Below are positions 16,972 through 24,894 of a DNA stretch of 64,000 bases, in pieces. The first letter of the stretch is position 1; each line of letters begins with the position of its first letter. This stretch comes from Actinoplanes auranticolor (lineage in GTDB: Bacteria > Actinomycetota > Actinomycetes > Mycobacteriales > Micromonosporaceae). Position numbers and translations under genes: made by a program. The DNA lies in contig NZ_BOQL01000044.1 in NCBI RefSeq assembly GCF_018332655.1, positions 99,863-163,862 of the forward strand, written 5' to 3'. The notes under the pieces were generated by a model, which saw only the letters and a list, made by a program, of their open reading frames with translations, ran no database searches and was not told where the DNA came from.

Positions 16972-18405
16972 ATGACACAGAGCAGCGAGACCGGCTACGA
17001 CGTGATCGTGCTGGGCGCCGGGCCGGTCGGCGAGAACATCGCCGACCGCGCCGTCCGGGGCGGGCTGACCGCCGTCCTCGTCGAGCACGAACTCGTCGGC
17101 GGCGAATGCTCCTACTGGGCCTGTATGCCGTCCAAGGCGTTGCTGCGCCCGGCCGAGGCCCGCCGGGCCGCCCGGCAGGTCGGCGGCGCCGGCGAGGCCG
17201 TGACCGGCCCCCTGGACGTGCCGGCGGTCCTGGCCCGGCGCGACTCCTTCACCAGCAACTGGAACGACGCCGGCCAGGTGGAGTGGGCCGAGGGCGCAGG
17301 CATCTCGCTGATCCGCGGCCACGGCGCCCTGACCGGCGTCCGGGAGGTCACCGTCACCGCCGCGGACGGCAGCACCACCGTGCTCACCGCCCGCCACGCC
17401 GTCGCGATCGCCACCGGCTCCGGCGCGGCCGTGCCGGACATCGACGGGCTGCGCGCGGCGCGGCCCTGGACCAGCCGCGAAGCCACCGGCGCCCGCAAGG
17501 TGCCGGGCAGCCTGGCGATCATCGGCGGCGGGGTCGTCGCCACGGAGATGGCCACGGCGTACGCCGGCTTCGGCACGAAGGTGACCGTGCTGGCCCGCAG
17601 CGGCCTGCTGAGCGGCATGGAACCGTTCGCCGGCGAGCTCGTCGCCGCCGCGCTGCGCGAGCTGGGCGCCACGGTCCTGCTCGGCACCGCCACCACCCGG
17701 GTCACCCGGACCGCGGACGGCGTCGAGATCCGCACCGGCGACGGCGCCACCATCACGGCCGAGGAGGTGCTGGTGGCGACCGGGCGCACGCCGCGTACCA
17801 GCGGCATCGGCCTGGAGACCGCCGGGCTCACCCCGGGCGACTGGATCACCACCGACGACACCATGCGGGTGCCGGGCTCGGACTGGCTCTACGCCGCCGG
17901 CGACGTGACGCACCGCGTGCTCCTGACCCACCAGGGCAAGTACCAGGCCCGGGCGGCCGGGGACGTGATCGCGGCCCGGGCGGCGGGCGCTCCGGTCTCG
18001 GACGCGCCCTGGGGCACCCACGTCGCGACCGCCGACCACCGGGCGGTCCCCCAGGTCGTCTTCACCGACCCGCAGGTGGCCTCGGTCGGGCTCACGGCGG
18101 CGGCCGCGCGCGAGGCCGGGTACCGGATCCGCGTCGTCGACTACGACCTCGGCCGGGTCGCCGGGGCGAGCCTGCACGCGGACGGGTACACCGGCACCGC
18201 GCGGATGGTGGTCGACGAGCAGCGCGAGGTGGTGCTCGGCGTGACCTTCGCCGGACCGGACGTCGCCGAGCTGCTGCAGTCGGCGACGATCGCGGTCGTC
18301 GGTGAGGTGCCGCTGGCCCGGCTGTGGCACGCCGTGCCGGCGTACCCCACGGTCAGCGAGATCTGGCTGCGGCTTCTGGAGACCTACGGCCGGCCTACCC
18401 GGTGA
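16972..18405 (+). CDS. Pyridine nucleotide-disulfide oxidoreductase (lipoamide/mercuric reductase-like)
   Basis: The 477-residue flavoprotein has an FAD-binding VIVLGAGPVGENIA, the redox-active pair Cys46 and Cys51 in GGECSYWACMPSK, an NAD(P)-binding LAIIGGGVVATEMATAYAGF and a second FAD motif (WLYAAGDVT). The C-terminal dimerisation domain is present, but where the family has the catalytic His in HAHPT, this protein reads PAYPTVSEIW, so the usual His-Glu base is lost. It may act as an oxidase or reductase of small substrates rather than a lipoamide dehydrogenase; no partner E2 gene is near. ATG 16972 has a weak AAGG RBS. Confidence 0.88.
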   Translation: MTQSSETGYDVIVLGAGPVGENIADRAVRGGLTAVLVEHELVGGECSYWACMPSKALLRPAEARRAARQVGGAGEAVTGPLDVPAVLARRDSFTSNWNDAGQVEWAEGAGISLIRGHGALTGVREVTVTAADGSTTVLTARHAVAIATGSGAAVPDIDGLRAARPWTSREATGARKVPGSLAIIGGGVVATEMATAYAGFGTKVTVLARSGLLSGMEPFAGELVAAALRELGATVLLGTATTRVTRTADGVEIRTGDGATITAEEVLVATGRTPRTSGIGLETAGLTPGDWITTDDTMRVPGSDWLYAAGDVTHRVLLTHQGKYQARAAGDVIAARAAGAPVSDAPWGTHVATADHRAVPQVVFTDPQVASVGLTAAAAREAGYRIRVVDYDLGRVAGASLHADGYTGTARMVVDEQREVVLGVTFAGPDVAELLQSATIAVVGEVPLARLWHAVPAYPTVSEIWLRLLETYGRPTR

Positions 18406-18991
18406 CCGCCGGGCGGTAGCGGGCGATGATCACGCCGGTCGTGGTGGTCGCCGTGTCGACCAGGGACATCGCCCGGTACGCCGGGGCGCCGTCGCCGAAC
18501 AACTTCGTCCCGGCGCCCAGCACGAGCGGGTTGATCGACAGCACGTACTCGTCGATCAGTCCCGCGGCGGCCAGCGACCGGACCAGCATCCCGCTGCCCA
18601 GCACCACCAGCGCACCGGCGACGTCGGCCTTCAGCTTCGCGACCGCGTCGCTGACCGGGCCGGTCACCAGCACCGAATTCTGCCAGGGCAGCGGCTCGGT
18701 CAGGGTGCCCGAGACCACGTACTTGGTCTTGCGGTTGAGCACCTCGGTGTACGGGTTGCCGTCGGTCTGCCCGGCCCAGGCGCCGTGGAAGCTGACGTAG
18801 GTCCGCCGGCCGAACAGCATCGCCCCGTCCTCACCCATCCCCTTGCCCATGGTGGCGGCGGCCACCTCATCGGCGTAGGGGCCGGCCCAGCCGCCGTACG
18901 GGAAATCGCCCCGGTCGTCCTCCTCGGCACTGCCTGGTGCCTGCATGACACCGTCCAAGGTCATCTGCTCCACGACCACGATCTCACCCAT
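18395..18991 (-). CDS. Dihydrofolate reductase-like (RibD C-terminal domain) protein
   Basis: The 198-residue single-domain protein shows the RibD-C/DHFR-like signature: VVVEQMTLDGVMQAPGSAEE at the N-terminus, AMLFGRRTYVSF, TKYVVSGTL and a closing VLGSGMLVRSLAAAGLIDEY with INPLVLGAGTKLF. Such stand-alone proteins bind NADPH and reduce unknown carbonyl or pteridine substrates. ATG 18991 follows GGGGG. The 3' end overlaps the convergent oxidoreductase by 11 bp. Confidence 0.88.
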   Translation of the reverse strand: MGEIVVVEQMTLDGVMQAPGSAEEDDRGDFPYGGWAGPYADEVAAATMGKGMGEDGAMLFGRRTYVSFHGAWAGQTDGNPYTEVLNRKTKYVVSGTLTEPLPWQNSVLVTGPVSDAVAKLKADVAGALVVLGSGMLVRSLAAAGLIDEYVLSINPLVLGAGTKLFGDGAPAYRAMSLVDTATTTTGVIIARYRPAVTG

Positions 18992-19060
18992 GGCTGTCCC
19001 CCTTCCGCCGGACCGCACCGTGCGGCCCTGCACCCGCTACACGAATGGGCGGTCCTCGAA

Positions 19061-19098
19061 TCGACAATCCCGGGCCGGCGACTATCCTCTGGTGAATG
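19061..19098 (+). promoter_or_regulatory. Promoter of STAS gene, leaderless type
   Basis: TCGACA (19061-19066), a 16-nt spacer, TATCCT (19083-19088), 7 nt and then ATG 19096. No Shine-Dalgarno sequence precedes the start. Confidence 0.55.
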
Positions 19099-19428
19099 CC
19101 GAACGACGCCGTGGTCACGTATCAGCAGGTCGACGCCGATGGTCTGGTGGTCGCCGCCCTCGCCGGCGAGATGGACCTGGACCGCGCGGACGCGGTCCGC
19201 GACAGCTTGGCGGCCGCCGCCGCGAGCGGGGAGTGCCGGTATCTGAACGTGGACGTCAGCGAGGTCACCTTCATCGACTCGTACGCGCTGGGAGCGCTGG
19301 TGAGCGCGCGCAACACCGCAGCGAGCAACGGGGTGTCGCTGACCCTGACCAACCCGTCGCAGCCGGTCCGCAAGGCGATCCAGGTGACCGGCCTGAGCCA
19401 CGTCTTCGGCCTGCCCGCCACGACCTGA
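19096..19428 (+). CDS. STAS-domain anti-sigma factor antagonist
   Basis: The 110-residue protein is a single STAS domain. The conserved loop reads VDVSEVTFIDSYALGALVSA, with Ser62 at the position phosphorylated in SpoIIAA-type antagonists. It would bind a HATPase-type anti-sigma kinase in its unphosphorylated form and free a sigma factor. No anti-sigma gene is adjacent, so the partner lies elsewhere. Confidence 0.9.
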   Translation: MPNDAVVTYQQVDADGLVVAALAGEMDLDRADAVRDSLAAAAASGECRYLNVDVSEVTFIDSYALGALVSARNTAASNGVSLTLTNPSQPVRKAIQVTGLSHVFGLPATT

Positions 19429-19480
19429 CCGCCCGCCGGCCGATCGTGGGACAGCCGGTCGCCGTGACAGATTGAGGGGC

Positions 19481-20104
19481 ATGGACTACCGCCGTACGTA
19501 CCGGGCCGCTGCCGTCTCGTTCGCCGACCTCGTGTCCCGGCTGCCGGCGGACCGCTGGGACGGCCCCGGCCTGGCTGACTGGAGCCTGCGGGAGCTGGTC
19601 GGCCACACCGTCGGCTCCGCCCTGCGCCAGGTGGCCCCGGTCCTGGCCTCCCCCGCTGCCTCAGTGACCCTCGGCGCCCCCGAGGACTACTGGGCGTTCG
19701 CCCGCTCCGCACCGCCCGAGCTGTACGCCGCGGCGACGGCCGCCTCGTCGACGGACGCCCGGGAGACCGGCGCTTGGCTCGGCGACGATCCGGCCGCCCG
19801 GGTCAGCGAGCTCGCCGGCCAGGCCACCGCCGCGCTCGCCGCCGCCCGTGACGACGACGTGGTGACCACCGCGGCCGGCGGCATGCGGGTCCGCGACTGG
19901 CTGCCCACGCGGACCTTCGAGCTGGTCGTGCACGGCACGGACATCGCCACCGCCGCCGGGGTGACCTTCGCGGTGCCGCCGGACGCCGTGGCCGAGGCCG
20001 TCGCGCTGGCCGCCCGGATAGCCGCGGCCGTCGGCGACGGTGAGCTGGTGCTGCGCGCCCTCACCGGCCGCGCGGCCCTGCCGGAGAAGTTCTCGGTGGT
20101 CTGA
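19481..20104 (+). CDS. Maleylpyruvate isomerase/DinB-like mycothiol-dependent protein
   Basis: The 207-residue helical protein matches the actinobacterial DinB/maleylpyruvate-isomerase N-terminal family: LADWSLRELVGHTVGSALRQ near the N-terminus and WLPTRTFELVVHGTDIATAA later. His52 and His153 in these motifs are the usual metal ligands. Members use mycothiol or bind metal; substrate unknown. ATG 19481 is preferred over an in-frame TTG at 19472. Confidence 0.8.
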   Translation: MDYRRTYRAAAVSFADLVSRLPADRWDGPGLADWSLRELVGHTVGSALRQVAPVLASPAASVTLGAPEDYWAFARSAPPELYAAATAASSTDARETGAWLGDDPAARVSELAGQATAALAAARDDDVVTTAAGGMRVRDWLPTRTFELVVHGTDIATAAGVTFAVPPDAVAEAVALAARIAAAVGDGELVLRALTGRAALPEKFSVV

Positions 20105-20220
20105 GTCCGATGACCGGCCGCCCGGAAAGTGACCAGGTGCACACTTCGCAGCCTGTCGTACCGCCCCCTACAGTGGCAGTTCGATCCGGCTCGATTCCGT
20201 CTCCGCGGACGAGGAGTGAC

Positions 20221-21747
20221 GTGACCCTGGTGGCACCGGCGACCACGGACGCCGTTCCCGGGGCGCTGCCCCGGGAGGACGGCGACGACGGCGCGCGGGT
20301 GCGGGGCCGCCGGATTCCGCGTCCACTGCTCGTCTGGGGTCCCGCCGTGCTGCCGGCGCTGCTCATGCTCGTCGTCGGCCGGATCGGGCTGCGCCAGCCC
20401 GCCGTCGGCTGGGACGAGAACGCGACCTGGCTGGTCAGCCGGCGCACGGTCGCGCAGATCGTCGACCAGGCCCGGCACTTCGACGGCGTGATCTCCCCCT
20501 ACTACCTGTTCATGCACTTCTGGACGGGCGTCTTCGGCGACTCGGAGTTCTGGCTGCGGGCGCCGTCGCTGCTCGCGGTGGCGCTCGGCGTGGGCATCGC
20601 GGCCGAGCTGGGGCGCCGGCTGTTCGGCCCGGCGACGGGGCTGCTGGCCGGCCTGCTGCTGGTCACCGTGCCGCAGCTCTCCCGCTACGCCCAGGACGCC
20701 CGGGCGTACGGCTTCGCCTTCCTCTTCGCCACCCTGGCGACCCTGCTGCTGCACCGCGCCCTGCGGCAGCCCTCCTGGGCGCGCTGGACCGGGTACGGCG
20801 TCACCGTCACGCTGCTCGGCCTGTCGCACATCCTGGCGCTGCTGGTGCTCATCGGGCACGCCTACGCGGTGCTCACCCGGGCCCGCCGCGACCCGGCAGC
20901 CGTCCGGCCGGCGCGCTGGCTCGTGGTGACCGCCGTGGCGGTGCTGCCCGTGCTGCCGTTCGTGTATCTCGGCCTCACCCAGCGTGGCTCCCAGCTCGAC
21001 TGGCTGCCGCCGATGACGGTGCGTCAGGTGCTCGATGCTCCGGGCGACATCTTCGGTGCGGCGGCAGTCGGGCTGCTGCTGATCGGGCTGGCCCTGGTGG
21101 CCCGGCCCCGCGACGCCCGGCTGCTGCCCGAGTTCGCCGTGCTCGCGGTCGCCCCACCGGCGGTGCTGATGGCCGTCTCGTTCGTCACCTCGTCGCTGTG
21201 GGTACCGCGCTACGTGCTCGTCGTCGTGCCGGCGGTGTGCCTGTGCGCGGCGGTGTCGTTGCGGGTCGTGCCGCTGCGCGCGGTCGCCGCGCTGGTGCTG
21301 CTGGCCGCGGTCGGTGCACCCGCCCACCAGCGGCTGCGTGCCCAGACCAGCCACATGGGCCCGGACTTTCGCACCGTGGCGCACCAGCTCGAGCGGCACC
21401 AGCAGCCGGGCGACGTGATCGTGTACGGCACCTCCGGCACCTGGTCACTGCGCGCCGGCATCGACTACCAGCTGCGGGGCCGGGAGAAGCCGCGCGACGT
21501 GCTGCTGCGCACCCCGGCGGCCGAGGTGGGTCAGCTGGACGCGGTGCAGTGCGCCGACAAGGTGGCCTGCCTGGGCTCGGCGCAGCGGGTGTGGCTGTTC
21601 CGCTGGCAGGCGGCGGGCAAGCAGCTGACCGCCGAGGCGCCGCTGGCCGGCACCGGTGCCCTCGGACCCGTGCTGACCGGTCAGTACCGGGTGGCCGGCG
21701 TCTGGCACGCCACCAAGGCGAACCTGATCCTGTTCGAGCGCCGCTGA
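20221..21747 (+). CDS. GT-C-fold (ArnT/PMT-like) membrane glycosyltransferase
   Basis: The 508-residue polytopic protein has about 10-12 membrane helices. After the first helix the extracytoplasmic loop carries WDENATWLVS, the DE motif of lipid-linked-sugar GT-C transferases, followed by SEFWLRAPSLLAVALG and LSRYAQDARAYGFAFLFATL, typical of the GT39/ArnT-like group. A C-terminal extracytoplasmic domain of about 130 residues follows. It would transfer a sugar from a polyprenyl-phosphate donor to a cell-envelope acceptor. GTG 20221 follows GAGGAG; an ATG at 20110 in frame is an alternative. Confidence 0.82.
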   Translation: MTLVAPATTDAVPGALPREDGDDGARVRGRRIPRPLLVWGPAVLPALLMLVVGRIGLRQPAVGWDENATWLVSRRTVAQIVDQARHFDGVISPYYLFMHFWTGVFGDSEFWLRAPSLLAVALGVGIAAELGRRLFGPATGLLAGLLLVTVPQLSRYAQDARAYGFAFLFATLATLLLHRALRQPSWARWTGYGVTVTLLGLSHILALLVLIGHAYAVLTRARRDPAAVRPARWLVVTAVAVLPVLPFVYLGLTQRGSQLDWLPPMTVRQVLDAPGDIFGAAAVGLLLIGLALVARPRDARLLPEFAVLAVAPPAVLMAVSFVTSSLWVPRYVLVVVPAVCLCAAVSLRVVPLRAVAALVLLAAVGAPAHQRLRAQTSHMGPDFRTVAHQLERHQQPGDVIVYGTSGTWSLRAGIDYQLRGREKPRDVLLRTPAAEVGQLDAVQCADKVACLGSAQRVWLFRWQAAGKQLTAEAPLAGTGALGPVLTGQYRVAGVWHATKANLILFERR

Positions 21748-21756
21748 CCCGGCCGG

Positions 21757-22740
21757 TCAGCGGCGGGCCGGGGTCACCGGGCAGGACAGCACGCAGGGGT
21801 ACTGCATCCACGCGCGCAGGTCGCCACGCGGGTCGAAGAGGTAGGCGCCGTCGCCGCGGGCCTGCGCGTCGAAGGTCGGGTTGTCGAAGACCGGTGCGCT
21901 CTGGCCCCAGTACTTGTGCGTTGCTGTGGGGGTACCGGATCCGACGTGGACGTGGACCGCGCCCCGCGCGGGCAGGACCGTGCCCGCCGGGAAGGTGTAG
22001 CGGCGCAGGGCCGAGTCGCGCACCCACCAGCCCGCGAGCGACAGCGGCCCGGCCGAGCCGTTCGTCACCCGGACCCACTCGCCGTTGAGGTTGCGGTCGT
22101 CCGCGCCGTCGGCGTCGTAGTTGACCACCACGGTCAGCGGGGTGCTCTGCGCCGGCCCGGTCCCGCACGCGTCGGTGTCGAAGAGGTTGACGCGGTCGCG
22201 GGCCGCCTGGGCCTGCGCCAGCCGGTAGCGCGAGTTCCAGGCCCACTCCGCACCGAACGGCTGCCACAGCGCCAGCCCGCGGCGCATCAGGTCGAGGCCG
22301 ACGTCGTGCCAGCTGCCGTTGATCCGCACCGCCACGCTGCGCAACGGGCGCGACCGGCTGCTGCTGGACGCCTGCTGGGCGGTCAGGCGGACCACTCCCC
22401 CGCCGGCCCTGACGAGCTGCTCCAGGCGGGCGGTCGCGGCGAGGCTGTGGCACTCACCGCGGCGGCGCTGCACCACGGAGGAGTAGACGGTCTGTTCCAT
22501 CGCCTGCGCGTTGATGAGCCGGATCGAGCGCGGGGTGCTCGTGCCGTCACCGGCGAGGTCCACCGACAGGGTGTCGCCGTCGTTGACGCGTACCACCTTG
22601 CCGGTCCAGACCAGGCACGTCGGGCTCGGCGCACTCGGCAGGCACGGCGTCGTCGCGGCGGCAGCCGGCGTCGCCGGAGCGACGGCGAGGGCGCCGGCGA
22701 TCGCGGCAGCGCCGAGAACGGAGACCAGGCGGGCGAGCAT
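21757..22740 (-). CDS. Secreted nuclease: SNase-like domain plus lamin-tail domain
   Basis: The 327-residue protein has a signal peptide (LVSVLGAAAIAGALAVAPAT, cleavage after APAAA region). Residues of about 40-185 form a staphylococcal-nuclease-like OB fold: GKVVRVNDGDTLSVDLAGDG, SIRLINAQAMEQ, SVAVRINGSWHDVGLDLMRR and GLALW. The C-terminal part (about 200-310) is an LTD beta-sandwich with NLNGEWVRVTNGSAGPLSLA and WWVRDSALRRYTFPAGTVLP. The SNase active-site Arg-containing loop is retained but diverges around the usual RLxGIDTPE, so activity should be tested. GTG 22758 could add six residues. Confidence 0.82.
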   Translation of the reverse strand: MLARLVSVLGAAAIAGALAVAPATPAAAATTPCLPSAPSPTCLVWTGKVVRVNDGDTLSVDLAGDGTSTPRSIRLINAQAMEQTVYSSVVQRRRGECHSLAATARLEQLVRAGGGVVRLTAQQASSSSRSRPLRSVAVRINGSWHDVGLDLMRRGLALWQPFGAEWAWNSRYRLAQAQAARDRVNLFDTDACGTGPAQSTPLTVVVNYDADGADDRNLNGEWVRVTNGSAGPLSLAGWWVRDSALRRYTFPAGTVLPARGAVHVHVGSGTPTATHKYWGQSAPVFDNPTFDAQARGDGAYLFDPRGDLRAWMQYPCVLSCPVTPARR

Positions 22741-22875
22741 GCCTGACCCATCGACCACCCGCGCCCGCGGGTGAGGGAATCGCGCCGGTCAGGGCGCACC
22801 GAGCTCGTGCTGTACCTGCTGATCTTCGGCGTCCGCCGCGAACCCCCGGTGCTGAGCCGGTCCTAAACTGCGGGG

Positions 22876-23370
22876 GTGCCGACCCCGCCGGAGATCGTCC
22901 AGCTGCTCGCCTCACCCGTGCACCGCTTCGAGGGACGCCCGGCGGACGGCCCGGCGCCCGCGCCGCCCGGCGAGCTGGTCGACGAGGTCCGCATCCGCGC
23001 CGGCCTGGGCATCGTCGGCGACCGCTACTTCGGCAAGCCGGCGCACCGCGACGCGAGCATCACCGTCATCGCGGCCGAGTCACTGCCGGCGGGCGTCGAT
23101 CTGGTCCAGGTCCGCCGCAACATCCTCGTCCGCGGCATCGCGGTCGACGACCTGGTCGGCGCGGTGCTGGTGCTGGACTCCGGCGACGGCCCGGTGGCCC
23201 TGCGGGTACGCCGCCGGGCCAACCCGTGCGCGTGGCTGGACACCACGATCGGCCCCGGGGCGTGGCGGGCGCTGCGCAACAAGGGCGGCGTCCGCTGCAC
23301 CCCGCTCACCGACGGCACCCTGCGCCGGGGACCCGTGACCGCCACCGTGGAGGGCAGGCTGTTCGCCTGA
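22876..23370 (+). CDS. MOSC-domain protein
   Basis: The 164-residue protein is a single MOSC domain: IRAGLGIVGDRYFGKPAHRD, ITVIAAESL, VRRNILVRGIAVDDLVGAVL and RRRANPCAWLDTTIG, the last with the conserved Cys that receives or carries sulfur. MOSC proteins act in molybdenum-cofactor sulfuration or in detoxifying N-hydroxylated compounds. The GTG start is preceded by TAAACT (22864-22869) at 6 nt, again a leaderless arrangement. Confidence 0.88.
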   Translation: MPTPPEIVQLLASPVHRFEGRPADGPAPAPPGELVDEVRIRAGLGIVGDRYFGKPAHRDASITVIAAESLPAGVDLVQVRRNILVRGIAVDDLVGAVLVLDSGDGPVALRVRRRANPCAWLDTTIGPGAWRALRNKGGVRCTPLTDGTLRRGPVTATVEGRLFA

Positions 23371-23379
23371 CGGGGCTTG

Positions 23380-24381
23380 TCAGTTGCCGTACCAGCGCAG
23401 CAGCGCCGCACCCACCGACATGCCGCCGCCGAAGCCGGCCAGCAGGACCAGCTCGCCGTCGTGCAGGTCACCCGCGCGGGCGGCCGCGTCGAGCGCGATC
23501 GCCGCGGACGCGCTGCCGGTGTTGCCGTAGCGGTCCAGGACGAGATGGGTACGGGCCTCGCTCAGCCCGGCCGCCTCCACGAGCTCGCCGATCATCATGC
23601 CGTTGGCCTGGTGCGGCACGAAGTGATCGACGTCGCCGGGCGTGACACCGGCCCGCTTGAGCAGGTCGGCCAGCACCGGCGGCACCCCGGCCAGGACGAA
23701 GTCGCGGACCCCGCGGCCGTTCATCCGGAAGAAGTGGTCGCCGTCCGCCACGGTCGCGGCCGAGGCCGGCAGCCGGCTGCCGCCGGCCTTGACGTGGATG
23801 AGCTCGTGCGCGTCACCCCGGGTGATCAGCTCGACGTCGACCATCCCGTACGGCGCCGGCACGGCACCGACCACGGCGGCCCCGGCACCGTCGCCGAACA
23901 GGATGGCGGTGCGCCGGTCGGCGAAGTCCAGGATCCGCGAGTAGATGTCGGCCGCCACGACCAGGACGACCGCCTCGGGCCGGGTGGCGACGAGGCTGTC
24001 CGCCAGGGCCAGGCCGAAGACGAACCCGGCGCAGACGACGTTGATGTCGAAGGCCGCCGCCCGGTGCGCGCCGATGGCGTGCTGCACGAGCGAGGCGGTG
24101 GGCGGCTGCGGCGAGTCACCGGTCGACGTGGAGACGATCAGGTAGTCGATCCGGTCGGCGGCGATCCCGGCCCGGGACAGCGCCGCGAGCGCGGCCTTGG
24201 TCGCCAGGTCGGAGGTCGCCTCGTCGGGTGCCGCGAAACGGCGGGCCTCGATCAGGGTGCGACCGGTGATCCACTCCGGTGTGGTGTCGGCCACCCGCTC
24301 CATCAGAGCCTCGTTGGTGACCTCTTGCTCGGGCAGGTACGAACCCGTGCCCAGGATGCCGATGCGCGCTACCGGTTGCAT
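23380..24381 (-). CDS. 3-oxoacyl-ACP synthase III-like (FabH/KAS III) enzyme
   Basis: The 333-residue thiolase-fold enzyme has Cys117 in AAFDINVVCAGFVFGLALAD, His in HFVPHQANGMMI (about 250) and Asn in YGNTGSASAAIAL (about 280), the full KAS III triad. It opens IGILGTGSYLPEQEVTN. A stand-alone KAS III without ACP or FabD beside it may prime a specialised acyl chain, exchange acyl groups, or serve housekeeping fatty-acid initiation. A weak hairpin-free 12-bp gap separates it from the convergent MOSC gene. Confidence 0.9.
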   Translation of the reverse strand: MQPVARIGILGTGSYLPEQEVTNEALMERVADTTPEWITGRTLIEARRFAAPDEATSDLATKAALAALSRAGIAADRIDYLIVSTSTGDSPQPPTASLVQHAIGAHRAAAFDINVVCAGFVFGLALADSLVATRPEAVVLVVAADIYSRILDFADRRTAILFGDGAGAAVVGAVPAPYGMVDVELITRGDAHELIHVKAGGSRLPASAATVADGDHFFRMNGRGVRDFVLAGVPPVLADLLKRAGVTPGDVDHFVPHQANGMMIGELVEAAGLSEARTHLVLDRYGNTGSASAAIALDAAARAGDLHDGELVLLAGFGGGMSVGAALLRWYGN

Positions 24382-24430
24382 GTCCCCGCTTATCGGCGCC
24401 GCGGTGACCCGGTTGAGGATCGGCCGGACG

Positions 24431-24464
24431 CTCTTCCCGGGGCCGGGCTCTTCCCGGGGCCGGG
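24431..24464. repeat. 17-bp tandem duplication
   Basis: CTCTTCCCGGGGCCGGG occurs twice in direct succession (24431-24447, 24448-24464), with a degenerate third copy after it. It lies between the FabH-like gene and the small gene at 24511, just upstream of both starts, and could alter promoter spacing. Confidence 0.8.
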
Positions 24465-24510
24465 CGCTTTCCCACGGGGACGTGCGGGAAGACGATCACC
24501 AGTGATAATC

Positions 24511-24780
24511 ATGACTGTGACGAATTGGGAATACGCACGCCTGGAGTACCGGGCGGCCGGCACCTTCGGCTCCGACAAGTTCATGGACTGGACGGCCACG
24601 TTCTACCACCCGGGTGGGACCTTGCGCTGGGGTACCGACGAGCGCTTCGACGACCTGCGGCACCTCAACCGGGCCGGGGCGGCGGGCTGGCAGGCGTACG
24701 ACCGGGCCGCGATCCACGTCATCAACGAGCCGCACCGGCTGCACGGGGTCACGTACTCGATGCGCCGCGCGGTCCCGTAG
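24511..24780 (+). CDS. Small hypothetical protein
   Basis: The 89-residue soluble protein (MTVTNWEYARLEYRAAG...) is rich in aromatic residues, with strands WEYARLEYRA and WTATFYHPGGTLRWGTDERF followed by the helix/loop LRHLNRAGAAGWQAYDRAAI. The WEY...GWQAYDR layout is reminiscent of small DUF4177-like proteins. No signal peptide, no clear RBS. Function unknown. Confidence 0.6.
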   Translation: MTVTNWEYARLEYRAAGTFGSDKFMDWTATFYHPGGTLRWGTDERFDDLRHLNRAGAAGWQAYDRAAIHVINEPHRLHGVTYSMRRAVP

Positions 24781-24850
24781 CGCTCATCGGGTCGTTACGC
24801 GCGGCGGCCGGTTCCCGGTCGCCGCGCTGTCGCCACGGCTGCCATGCGGA

Positions 24851-24884
24851 CGGGAGGTACGCGGCCGCCACCGCGTACCTCCCG
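24851..24884. terminator. Strong bidirectional hairpin
   Basis: CGGGAGGTACGCGG (24851-24864) pairs perfectly over 14 bp with CCGCGTACCTCCCG (24871-24884) around a 6-nt loop. It lies between the convergent small gene and the M36 protease gene. Confidence 0.8.
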
Positions 24885-24894
24885 TGCCGGTCGG

